The translations under genes and the position numbers were made by a program. 53,806 nucleotides of DNA from JBDLID01 sp039715055. GTDB taxonomy: Bacteria > Desulfobacterota > Desulfobulbia > Desulfobulbales > Desulfocapsaceae. Positions 27,610 through 35,253 of this stretch are shown here, in pieces. Under the pieces are notes generated by a model. The model was not told the origin of the DNA, searched no databases, and worked only from the letters and a program-made list of their open reading frames with translations. The stretch spans positions 1 to 53,806 of the forward strand of contig JBDLID010000003.1 in assembly GCA_039715055.1 (NCBI GenBank). Direction: 5' to 3'. Every line of letters starts with the position of its first letter. Within the stretch, counting starts at the first letter, position 1.

Positions 27610-27861
27610 TCAACGCAATACTGACGATATAAGCTTGCCAAGTAAAAGATCAACGGCACCAAGGTAGCACGATACGACAATTGTCAGAACAATCACCACA
27701 CCTGTAAGGCCAAGAGTTACCTTCCTGGCCGGCCAGACAATCTTGGTAAACTCAACCTTGACTTCATCGATGAACTTTTTGATATTTGCAGGTGACATTG
27801 ATGAAGACTGTTCAACCTCCATCTTATTTTTCTTGCCACTTTTAGCCTTACTGCTTGCCAT
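27610..27861 (-). CDS. secE: Protein translocase subunit SecE
   Basis: Small inner-membrane subunit that clamps SecY. It has 83 residues: a charged N-terminus, the conserved amphipathic segment VEFTKIVWPARKVT and one transmembrane helix (LGLTGVVIVLTIVVSCYLGA). This is the short one-helix form found in most bacteria. It lies between tRNA-Trp and nusG. Confidence 0.97.
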   Translation of the reverse strand: MASSKAKSGKKNKMEVEQSSSMSPANIKKFIDEVKVEFTKIVWPARKVTLGLTGVVIVLTIVVSCYLGAVDLLLGKLISSVLR

Positions 27862-27917
27862 AGCTTAATTACTCTCTCGCCGGCACTCACCGGTCAGCGA
27901 TCAAAAAATCTCGGAAG

Positions 27918-27994
27918 TGGCAGGCCAGGAGGGACTCGAACCCCCAGCTTCCGGATTTGGAGTCCGGCACTCTACCAATTAGAGTTACTGGCCT
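27918..27994 (-). tRNA. tRNA-Trp (anticodon CCA)
   Basis: A full cloverleaf can be drawn: acceptor AGGCCAG/CTGGCCT, anticodon loop CTCCAAA, T-loop TTCGAGT. The anticodon CCA reads UGG. The CCA end is encoded (27918-27920). It is 6 nt after the rpmG stop and lies in the usual place before secE. Confidence 0.97.
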
Positions 27995-28000
27995 GCGCAA

Positions 28001-28150
28001 CTATTTCGTCTCTTTGTGCGGTGTATGCACCCTGCAGAACGGGCAGTATTTCTTCAGCTCGAGTTTGCTGGGCGTATTCCGCTTATTCTTGGTTGTGGTA
28101 TAGTTCCTGTTCTTACAGGTTCCACAGGCCAACGTTATAATATCTCTCAT
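28001..28150 (-). CDS. rpmG: 50S ribosomal protein L33, zinc-binding form
   Basis: Small large-subunit protein of 49 residues starting MRDIITLACGTCKNRNY. Two cysteine pairs (CGTC and CPFC) mark the zinc-binding C+ type. The start at ATG 28150 gives the standard N-terminus; a longer in-frame extension runs into the tuf terminator and is not used. It lies between tuf and tRNA-Trp. Confidence 0.96.
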   Translation of the reverse strand: MRDIITLACGTCKNRNYTTTKNKRNTPSKLELKKYCPFCRVHTPHKETK

Positions 28151-28162
28151 GATTGTCGTTCC

Positions 28163-28207
28163 AAAAAGCAAAAAATGGGTCGCCACCGCTGCGGCAGTAA
28201 CCCATTT
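28163..28207 (-). terminator. Terminator-like hairpin between tuf copy 2 and rpmG
   Basis: An 8-bp outer stem (AAATGGGT with ACCCATTT, 28173-28180 and 28200-28207) encloses a GC-rich inner part and is followed on the minus strand by TTTTTTGCTTTTT. It is 10 nt after the tuf stop. It should reduce read-through from the tRNA-tuf unit into rpmG-secE-nusG. Confidence 0.75.
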
Positions 28208-28216
28208 GTTGACCGT

Positions 28217-29407
28217 TTATTCAATAATTTCGGAGATTACACCGGCACCAACGGTACGGCCGCCTTCGCGAATGGCAAAACGCAGACCGACATCCATGGC
28301 GATCGGGGTAATCAGGTCGCCTTCGATGGACACGTTGTCACCGGGCATTACCATCTCAACTCCCTCGGGCAGAATCACGATTCCGGTAACATCGGTGGTC
28401 CGGAAGTAAAACTGCGGGCGGTAGCCGTTAAAAAACGGGGTGTGACGTCCACCCTCGTCTTTGCCGAGGATGTAGCACTCGGCCTTGAACTTGGTGTGAG
28501 GGGTGATGGAACCGGGTGCTGCAAGCACCTGGCCGCGCTCAATCTCTTCACGCTTGGTGCCGCGCAGAAGGGCACCAATATTATCACCGGCCTGACCTTC
28601 GTCAAGAATCTTCCTGAACATCTCAACACCGGTAATGGTGGTCTTCTCGGTCGGCTTGATACCAACGATCTCGATCTCATCACCTACGTGAATGACTCCG
28701 CGTTCCACACGACCGGTGGCGACAGTACCACGACCGGAGATGGAGAAAACATCCTCAATGGGCATCAGGAAGGGCTGATCAATATCACGCTCCGGCTCAG
28801 GAACGTAGTTATCGATGGCGTCCATCAGCTCCCAGATACACTTGGCGGCCTCTTCATCGGTGGGATTCTCAAGTGCCTTGAGAGCGGAACCGTGGACGAT
28901 GGGCAGATCGTCGCCGGGGAACTCGTACTTGTCGAGCAGTTCACGAAGCTCCATCTCGACCAGCTCGATGAGTTCTTCGTCATCAACCATGTCGCACTTG
29001 TTCAAAAAGACAACAATGGCCGGGACACCAACCTGACGGGCGAGCAGGATGTGCTCACGGGTCTGGGGCATGGGACCGTCATCGGCTCCGACAACCAGGA
29101 TAGCGCCGTCCATCTGGGCAGCACCGGTAATCATATTCTTGATGTAGTCGGCGTGACCGGGGCAATCCACATGAGCGTAGTGACGCTTCTCGGTCTCGTA
29201 CTCGACGTGAGCGGTGGCAATGGTAATTCCACGCTCTTTTTCCTCGGGCGCCTTATCGATGTTGCTGAAATCGGTGAAATCAGCCTGGCCCTTGGTGGCG
29301 AGTACAGCTGTGATCGCAGCGGTCAGAGTAGTTTTACCATGATCAATATGACCTACAGTACCTACATTGACATGCGGTTTTGTCCTTTCAAATTTTTCCT
29401 TTGACAT
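28217..29407 (-). CDS. tuf: Elongation factor Tu, copy 2
   Basis: Second copy of EF-Tu, 396 residues, with the same G motifs (GHIDHGKTTL, DCPGHADYI, NKCDMVD). The protein is identical to copy 1, and the identity stops almost exactly at the coding ends: the sequences before the ATG and after the stop differ completely. It is preceded by four tRNA genes, the tufB-type context seen in proteobacteria. Confidence 0.99.
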   Translation of the reverse strand: MSKEKFERTKPHVNVGTVGHIDHGKTTLTAAITAVLATKGQADFTDFSNIDKAPEEKERGITIATAHVEYETEKRHYAHVDCPGHADYIKNMITGAAQMDGAILVVGADDGPMPQTREHILLARQVGVPAIVVFLNKCDMVDDEELIELVEMELRELLDKYEFPGDDLPIVHGSALKALENPTDEEAAKCIWELMDAIDNYVPEPERDIDQPFLMPIEDVFSISGRGTVATGRVERGVIHVGDEIEIVGIKPTEKTTITGVEMFRKILDEGQAGDNIGALLRGTKREEIERGQVLAAPGSITPHTKFKAECYILGKDEGGRHTPFFNGYRPQFYFRTTDVTGIVILPEGVEMVMPGDNVSIEGDLITPIAMDVGLRFAIREGGRTVGAGVISEIIE

Positions 29408-29451
29408 CGTAGTTGTCTCCTCTGACCATTTTATTTATGCTGCTGCACAAT

Positions 29452-29527
<76 letters not shown>

Positions 29528-29655
29528 ACTTTCGAACGACTGCAAAAACCGCAGTCACCTCACGACACTGTAAAAACAACGCATCGCTTCCCTACCGCAT
29601 ACCGGCAAGTGGTTCTACGGGCAAAATCCTTTTTAAATAGATAAGTGGAAGTCCC

Positions 29656-29731
29656 TGGAGCGGGAAACGAGACTCGAACTCGCAACCCTCAGCTTGGAAG
29701 GCTGATGCTCTACCAATTGAGCTATTCCCGC
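29656..29731 (-). tRNA. tRNA-Gly (anticodon TCC)
   Basis: Cloverleaf with acceptor GCGGGAA/TTCCCGC, anticodon stem TCAGC/GCTGA and loop CTTCCAA, giving anticodon TCC (GGA and GGG codons). T-loop TTCGAGT. CCA encoded at 29656-29658. Confidence 0.97.
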
Positions 29732-29761
29732 TTTTAATTCCAGCGAGAGGCTATCAGGAAA

Positions 29762-29846
29762 TGGTGGAGGGGGGAGGATTCGAACCTCCGAAGTCTCTGA
29801 CGACAGATTTACAGTCTGTTCCCTTTGGCCACTCGGGAACCCCTCC
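29762..29846 (-). tRNA. tRNA-Tyr (anticodon GTA)
   Basis: Class II tRNA with a long variable arm, 82 nt plus encoded CCA (29762-29764). Acceptor GGAGGGG/CCCCTCC, anticodon loop with GTA flanked by the stem CAGA/TCTG, T-loop TTCGAAT. Confidence 0.97.
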
Positions 29847-29930
29847 ACATATCTGACACGTTTCACACCTGTAAAACGGTACCACTCTTATATATCTTAT
29901 CTATCTAACTTAGCTAAGCATATCTGCAAC

Positions 29931-30006
29931 TGGAGCTGGCGATGGGACTTGAACCCGCAACCTGCTGATTACAAATCAGCTGCTCTGCCAATTGAGCTAC
30001 GCCAGC
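29931..30006 (-). tRNA. tRNA-Thr (anticodon TGT)
   Basis: Cloverleaf with acceptor GCTGGCG/CGCCAGC, anticodon stem GCTGA/TCAGC and loop TTTGTAA, giving TGT (codons ACA and ACG). CCA encoded at 29931-29933. First gene of the tRNA-tuf unit. Confidence 0.97.
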
Positions 30007-30020
30007 ATACAAGGTCATCG

Positions 30021-30048
30021 AATATACTCGGTTCTGAGAGATAAGCAA
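30021..30048 (-). promoter_or_regulatory. Candidate promoter of the tRNA-tuf unit
   Basis: On the minus strand TTGCTT (30043-30048) and TATATT (30021-30026) are 16 nt apart, and the tRNA-Thr 5' end is 15 nt after the -10 box. An A/T-rich tract lies directly upstream of the -35, as in UP elements of stable RNA promoters. Confidence 0.65.
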
Positions 30049-30090
30049 CTTTTTTTTTATAAACAACCACTTTTTCTCATGCATTGTTTT

Positions 30091-30128
30091 TACAAAAAAA
30101 AAGGGCCATATCCTGAGATATGACCCTT
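30091..30128 (-). terminator. Intrinsic terminator after qmoC
   Basis: A 12-bp stem (30101-30112 with 30117-30128, one G-U pair only on the minus strand) with loop TCAG is followed by nine T. It lies about 25 nt after the qmoC stop and closes the aprBA-qmoABC block. Confidence 0.88.
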
Positions 30129-30152
30129 TCAAATCGCTATAAATTCTCGAGA

Positions 30153-31352
30153 CTATTCGTTCAAGGGATTCTTGACGAAAGCGGAGTCGCGATAGCGCTC
30201 AAAGGACATTGCAACGGTACGATAAACCAGGTGAGCGAATTTGGTGTAAGGCATGTAGAGAAACAGCATCATGACAGACACCAGGTGGAGAAAATAGATG
30301 ATGTAGCCGGGAGCGGCCAGACCTGCCCAGCGGGCGATCTCAGCAAGCAGACCGGTGACACCGACGGCCATGATCTCCCAGATCAGGAACCAGTCGTAGA
30401 ATGTGGGGGTCACATTATCCTCTGCCTCTGCCTTGGCCCGGTTGGACCAGAGGATTCCGATACCAACAATCATGGCGACAGCTGAGACGTTGCCAAGAAT
30501 CTTGATCGGGTTCCAGAAGGACATGGGTCCGTGCAGAGAGGGAATAAAGGGCCCAAGCACATCGTTGGCAAATGCAGACCATGCAGTGACGATAAACAGA
30601 CCGATAAAGGCCCACATCAGGGGTTTATGGCCGGTTTCGCGATCACGGTTGGTCTTACACTCCTTGAAACGATTATGCCAGATAATCTCCTGCACTGAAG
30701 GCCAGAGGAATTCCTGCACAAACTGGGCGGCAGAGGGCCGGTAAACATTTTCAATGCCCGAGGCAGCCACCATGGATTTCCACATATTGGAAACACCTTT
30801 GTAGGCGGCATACACTGCAATACCAGCAGCAGGGAGCATCATCAGATCAATAAAAAAGACATTCTTGCTCAGCCAGCGGAAATCCCAATGGCCGAAAAAG
30901 TGCTGGTAGCCGTGTTTGCCAAAATCCATGGCATCCGGAATGTGCATGCCGCCGGAAATCGCCCAGAGAACAAAAATAATGACTGCCGGCAGAGCGATGA
31001 GCATGGGCAGATTCTTACCGGACGAGGCAAGTTTGGCAAGACCGGCAGGCCAGCCGTTGGCAGTGTAGGAATAGGCGCGGATCGCCCCAAGAACATCGCC
31101 GGGCTTGGCGCCACGCGGGCAGTATGCAGTACAGTCACCACACTGGTGACAGAGAAACACGTCCGCATCGGCAACGAGCTTGTCTTTAAGTCCCCACTGA
31201 GCCCAAATCATCTCCTTACGCGGAAAGGGTTTGTCATCGGTGGAGAGGGGACAGACGACGGAGCAGGTAGCACACTGGTAACACTTTTTCATGGTGTCGC
31301 CGCCCGCCGTTTTCAAGAATTTGATAAATTCTAAATCGGGTTGAACTTTCAT
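30153..31352 (-). CDS. qmoC: QmoC, membrane subunit of the menaquinone:APS-reductase oxidoreductase
   Basis: Membrane subunit that takes electrons from menaquinol and passes them through QmoA and QmoB toward APS reductase. The start is placed at ATG 31352 with GAGGAGG 8 nt upstream (399 residues); an earlier in-frame start lacks such a site. An N-terminal HdrC-like domain has two 4Fe-4S motifs, CYQCATCSVVCP (Cys 24, 27, 30, 34) and CHQCGDCTAYCP (Cys 68, 71, 74, 78). The rest is a heme b-type membrane domain with about six hydrophobic helices and histidines such as those near FLHLVSVMMLFLYMPYTKF. It is the last gene of the block. Confidence 0.95.
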   Translation of the reverse strand: MKVQPDLEFIKFLKTAGGDTMKKCYQCATCSVVCPLSTDDKPFPRKEMIWAQWGLKDKLVADADVFLCHQCGDCTAYCPRGAKPGDVLGAIRAYSYTANGWPAGLAKLASSGKNLPMLIALPAVIIFVLWAISGGMHIPDAMDFGKHGYQHFFGHWDFRWLSKNVFFIDLMMLPAAGIAVYAAYKGVSNMWKSMVAASGIENVYRPSAAQFVQEFLWPSVQEIIWHNRFKECKTNRDRETGHKPLMWAFIGLFIVTAWSAFANDVLGPFIPSLHGPMSFWNPIKILGNVSAVAMIVGIGILWSNRAKAEAEDNVTPTFYDWFLIWEIMAVGVTGLLAEIARWAGLAAPGYIIYFLHLVSVMMLFLYMPYTKFAHLVYRTVAMSFERYRDSAFVKNPLNE

Positions 31353-31412
31353 GGTTTCTTCCTCCTCATATATTGTCACAACCTTAAATAAACTAAAAAT
31401 TCATGACACGGT

Positions 31413-31451
31413 ACTGCTGTTCAGCAAACTTTGCAATTGCTGAACAGCAGT
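31413..31451 (-). repeat. 15-bp perfect hairpin between qmoB and qmoC
   Basis: The arms ACTGCTGTTCAGCAA and TTGCTGAACAGCAGT pair completely around a 9-nt loop. It starts 17 nt after the qmoB stop and ends 60 nt before the qmoC start. The T run that follows is about 14 nt away, so this is not a standard terminator. It may protect the upstream qmoAB message or set a lower qmoC dose. Confidence 0.8.
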
Positions 31452-31468
31452 TCTTCGTAAAACCAGAG

Positions 31469-33718
31469 TTAGAAGCCTTTGAATGGGTTGGCACCGAGCT
31501 CAACGATCTCGTCGACGAATTCGTTGATCATCTCCGGAATCTTGTCGTAGTCGGTAATCGCAACCTGCTCAGAGCGACAACGCTCCGGCTCAAGCCCCAG
31601 GGTGGAGAGGGTATCACCAATATTTTCCATACGCTTGTTGGCAATCTCAGAACCCTTGACAAAGTGACACTGGTAATCGTCACCGTACTTACAGCCAAGA
31701 AGCATTGCTCCGTCCATACCTGCGGACAGGGCATCACGAATCCAGGCCATATTCACGGAACCGAGACAGCGAACCGGGATAAAACGAACCATATGGCTCA
31801 TCTTGATCTTCTTCATGCCAGCCATGTCGAGAGCCGGGTAGGCATCGTTCTCACAGGCAAAGATGACAATCCTCAGTTTGTCGTCATCATCCTCGGGAAC
31901 CTCAACAGACTTGATCATGGATCCAATCAGATCAATGTTGTAGTCCTTGAAACCGATGATCCGCTCGGGGCAGGCACCCATACAGGTACCACAGCGACGG
32001 CAGCGGGTCGGGTTGGGCAGCGGTGTTCCCTTCTCGTCATCATCGAGTGCGCCAAAGGGGCACTCTTCAGTACAACGTTTGCACTGGGTACATCGCTGCA
32101 TGAAGAACTCGGGATAGGTCTTGTCACCAGAACGGGGGTGAACGGCAACGCCGCGGTCGGCAGACTCAATACACTGAATGGCCTTCAGCGCTGCACCGGT
32201 GGCATCATCGATGGTCTCTTCCATGTTCATCGCCTTGCGCACACCGCCACAGGTGTAAACACCGGTACGACGGGTTTCGTACGGAAAGCAGATGAAGTGG
32301 GAGTCGGCATAGCCGTCAAAGAGATCGAGATCAAGGAACGCTGGTCCCTGGCGATAGGCCAGGTTGATGGTGTTGTCGTCTTTGGTGGTCGGAACCATAC
32401 CTGCGGCAAGTACGACCAGATCAACATCAAGCTCAAGGTCTTCACCTAAAAGGGTATCCTTGGCCGTGACGGTTCCACCCTCGACACCGGTGACGGTGGC
32501 CTTGGTGAGAAAAATACCGTCGTCCTGCTGGATGCCCTTGTAGAAAAGCTCCATGTGACCGGGGGTTCTCATGTGCTGATAAAGGATATAAGCTTTGGCG
32601 TCTGCACTGTTCTCACGAACGTACTTGGCCTGCTTGAGAGCCACCATGGAGGTGACTGAGTTGGCATAGGGAAAATCCTGATCATGCTCTTCGGCTCCGG
32701 GGCTCATGACAAAGGCAACATTGTTGATTCCGTCAAGTTTACCCTGTTTGGCCATCGCCTCGAACTCGGCATTGGTGACAACTTTGTCATTTGTGCCGTG
32801 GCCGAGATGCTCATATTCAGAGACATCAGCAGGCAGCCAGCCGGTGGCCAGAACAACGGCACCAAAGACGTCGGCATCCTCGTTCATCTTGTCATAGGAG
32901 TTGAGGCCTGCATTGGGATCTTCCATTTCACCCTTGTCGATGAGGTCCTGCTCATCAACACCAACCTTGGCAGGGGCATCCCACTCTGATGATTCGCCGG
33001 CTGCCTTGAGAGTGACCTTGAAGTCACCAGGGGCGCCGCCAATACGGGCAACCTCGGTAGCGGTCTTGACTGTGATGTTACCATCGGTATCAACGGCTGC
33101 AACCATGTCGCCAATTGAGTTTTCCTCAAGCTCGGCATAAGGCAGCTGGGTTGGGAACTGCTTGGCCCAGCCAAGGGCCTTTCCACCAAGGGCATCGGCT
33201 TTTTCAATGATGGTCACTTTGGAACCGGCCTTGGAGGCCTCAAGAGCCGCAGTCATGCCGGCAATACCACCACCCATGACAAGGATGTCCTTGTTCAGGG
33301 TCTCCATCTCAAAAGCTTCGGGCAGCTCACTCTTCTGGGCACGGGTACAGGCCATGCGCACGTAGTCCGAGGCAGTCTCCTGGAGCCACTCTTTATGGGA
33401 GTCCTCCTCACCTTCCTCAGCCTCACCGGCACTCCAGACAACCTGCTCACGAAGGTTGGCACGAATGGTGATCTTATCTTCACCAAAATCAAATTCATTT
33501 TGCATGACGCGGGGAGAACAGGCGCAGACGGCGATGGTGTTAACTCCATCGCTCATGTCAGACTCAATCATTGCCCTTCCTTCAGGGCCGCAGAGGTGAC
33601 CGTGCTCCTTGCACTCCATGGACATCTCACCGGTTACCACCCCGGCGAGCTCCTCAATGTCGAGAGCTTCACCGATGCCGCAACCTGTACATATATAGGC
33701 GCTTAATTTCTTATCCAT
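31469..33718 (-). CDS. qmoB: QmoB, FAD and iron-sulfur subunit of the Qmo complex
   Basis: HdrA-like electron-transfer subunit of the Qmo complex on the cytoplasmic side. It has 749 residues. An N-terminal Cys-containing region (ICTGCGIGEALDIEELAG) is followed by an FAD-binding Rossmann motif ILVMGGGIAGMTAALEA near residue 145. Two ferredoxin-like motifs lie in the second half, CTQCKRCTEECPFG and CRRCGTCMGACPER. The C-terminal part (FACENDAYPALDMAG, then LGCKYGDDYQCHFVKG) matches the MvhD/HdrD-type domain of QmoB. It follows qmoA after 6 nt. Confidence 0.95.
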   Translation of the reverse strand: MDKKLSAYICTGCGIGEALDIEELAGVVTGEMSMECKEHGHLCGPEGRAMIESDMSDGVNTIAVCACSPRVMQNEFDFGEDKITIRANLREQVVWSAGEAEEGEEDSHKEWLQETASDYVRMACTRAQKSELPEAFEMETLNKDILVMGGGIAGMTAALEASKAGSKVTIIEKADALGGKALGWAKQFPTQLPYAELEENSIGDMVAAVDTDGNITVKTATEVARIGGAPGDFKVTLKAAGESSEWDAPAKVGVDEQDLIDKGEMEDPNAGLNSYDKMNEDADVFGAVVLATGWLPADVSEYEHLGHGTNDKVVTNAEFEAMAKQGKLDGINNVAFVMSPGAEEHDQDFPYANSVTSMVALKQAKYVRENSADAKAYILYQHMRTPGHMELFYKGIQQDDGIFLTKATVTGVEGGTVTAKDTLLGEDLELDVDLVVLAAGMVPTTKDDNTINLAYRQGPAFLDLDLFDGYADSHFICFPYETRRTGVYTCGGVRKAMNMEETIDDATGAALKAIQCIESADRGVAVHPRSGDKTYPEFFMQRCTQCKRCTEECPFGALDDDEKGTPLPNPTRCRRCGTCMGACPERIIGFKDYNIDLIGSMIKSVEVPEDDDDKLRIVIFACENDAYPALDMAGMKKIKMSHMVRFIPVRCLGSVNMAWIRDALSAGMDGAMLLGCKYGDDYQCHFVKGSEIANKRMENIGDTLSTLGLEPERCRSEQVAITDYDKIPEMINEFVDEIVELGANPFKGF

Positions 33719-33724
33719 CTTTTC

Positions 33725-34981
33725 TTACCTCCTGGAAACCTGAATGGCCTTTAAGGCAGCTGCGGTGGCTGACTGGTTACTGGTGACAACGTCGGCGGCT
33801 TTACGGGCACAACCGGCGGAAATCACTCCTGATGCTTCATCGGATACAACAAAACCGCTGTCATCCATATTGAGATCGACCGGGGCGCCTTCAGCAAGTG
33901 ACGGCTGCATACCGGTGGCCAGTACGGCCATATCGACTTTCTGGCTGATCTTATTACCGGTCACGGCATTTTCAGCGACAACGGTGACGCCGCCGTCGGA
34001 CTCGGGAACGATTTCAGCAACTTTACCCTTGATAAAGGAGGCATTTTCATCGGCCATGAGCTTCTCACGGAATTTCTCATATTTGCCGGGTGTACGAAGA
34101 TCGATGTAGAAGACATAAATCTTGGCCTCAGGATAGCGCTCACGAACATAGGTCATCTGCTTAAAGGAAGCCATGCAGCAGATGTATGAACAGAACTCGA
34201 GGTGGTTCTCATCACGGGAGCCTGCGCACTGAACAAAGGCGATTGACTCGGGTTCCTTGCCATCACCGGGACGGACAATGGCACCATTGGTGGGACCGGA
34301 AGGGGCTGCCATCCGCTCGATCATCATATTGGTGACAATGGCATCGGACTGACCGAACTTGAGGTTGTCCATCTTGGTGGGATCGTAGGGATTCCAGCCG
34401 GTGGCCCAGATGATGGCTGATACGCTGATGGTCTTGGTCTCGGTCTGCATGTCAAGATCAACGGCATTGTACTTACAGGCCGCTTTTACAGCCTCGGCAC
34501 CTTCTGCAGAAAGCCCTTCCTTGTTGATCACGTAGCGACGCGGAAACGCCATCTCGTGCGGCAGATAGGCTGCCTTGGACTTGTCCATACCGAAGTTGAA
34601 ATCGTTATCGATCTCATCGGGGCAGGCATCGGTGCAGTCACCGCAGGCGGTGCAGTTGCTGTTTACATAACGGGGTGCAGTCTCAAGCGTTACCTCGTAA
34701 TTACCGGCGCTACCAGTGACCGACTTAACGGTGGTCATGGTATAGGCACGAATCTTACGGTTATCCTTAACCCGCTTAAAGTTGATCTCCAGACCACAGC
34801 TCGGGGGGCAAAGCTTCGGGAAATACTGATTCAGCTGTGATACACGGCCGCCGAAATATGCATTCTTCTCGACGAGAAACACATCGTTTCCGACTTCTGC
34901 GGCTTCAAGGGCGGAAGTCAGCCCACTGATACCACCGCCTACGACCAAAATTGCACCTGAGGTGCCTTGCTCGTCAGTCAT
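33725..34981 (-). CDS. qmoA: QmoA, FAD-binding subunit of the Qmo complex
   Basis: HdrA-like flavoprotein of the Qmo complex. The start is placed at ATG 34981, which has GGAGG 6 nt upstream (418 residues); the ATG 12 nt earlier overlaps that site. An FAD motif AILVVGGGISGLTSALEA opens the protein, and a single 4Fe-4S motif CTACGDCTDACPDE lies near residue 130. It is followed closely by qmoB and is separated from aprA by a terminator, so qmoABC probably has its own promoter in 34994-35181 as well. Confidence 0.95.
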   Translation of the reverse strand: MTDEQGTSGAILVVGGGISGLTSALEAAEVGNDVFLVEKNAYFGGRVSQLNQYFPKLCPPSCGLEINFKRVKDNRKIRAYTMTTVKSVTGSAGNYEVTLETAPRYVNSNCTACGDCTDACPDEIDNDFNFGMDKSKAAYLPHEMAFPRRYVINKEGLSAEGAEAVKAACKYNAVDLDMQTETKTISVSAIIWATGWNPYDPTKMDNLKFGQSDAIVTNMMIERMAAPSGPTNGAIVRPGDGKEPESIAFVQCAGSRDENHLEFCSYICCMASFKQMTYVRERYPEAKIYVFYIDLRTPGKYEKFREKLMADENASFIKGKVAEIVPESDGGVTVVAENAVTGNKISQKVDMAVLATGMQPSLAEGAPVDLNMDDSGFVVSDEASGVISAGCARKAADVVTSNQSATAAALKAIQVSRR

Positions 34982-35181
34982 ACCATCCTCCATTTTACTC
35001 TTGATATTTACCTTTGAGGTCCGGGCGCTATTAAAAGCTGAACACCGCAGGACATCAATTCCAAACTACTATTCACTTCATTCCCGCCGGATTTGCAATC
35101 CGCCGGATTCATGAAGCTGATCCGGACCAAGAAGTCAAAAAGCCTACTGCTTTACCCGGATCAGATTCATGCACTACATAG

Positions 35182-35222
35182 AAAAAATCTCCAGGAATCC
35201 GAAGACTCCTGGAGATTTTTTT
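35182..35222 (-). terminator. Strong intrinsic terminator after aprA with UUCG loop
   Basis: A 13-bp stem (35187-35199 with 35204-35216) is capped by a C(TTCG)G tetraloop on the minus strand and flanked by six or more T on both strands, so it could work in both directions. It lies 31 nt after the aprA stop. Confidence 0.92.
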
Positions 35223-35253
35223 CTACATCATGTCACCGAGATGATCGGCTGGA

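Noticed and set aside
28016..29404. 462-codon plus-strand reading frame antisense to tuf copy 2 and rpmG
   Set aside because: It mirrors a GTPase gene with strong codon bias; the same antisense frame occurs over tuf copy 1 (11670-12632). No ribosome-binding site and no family resemblance.
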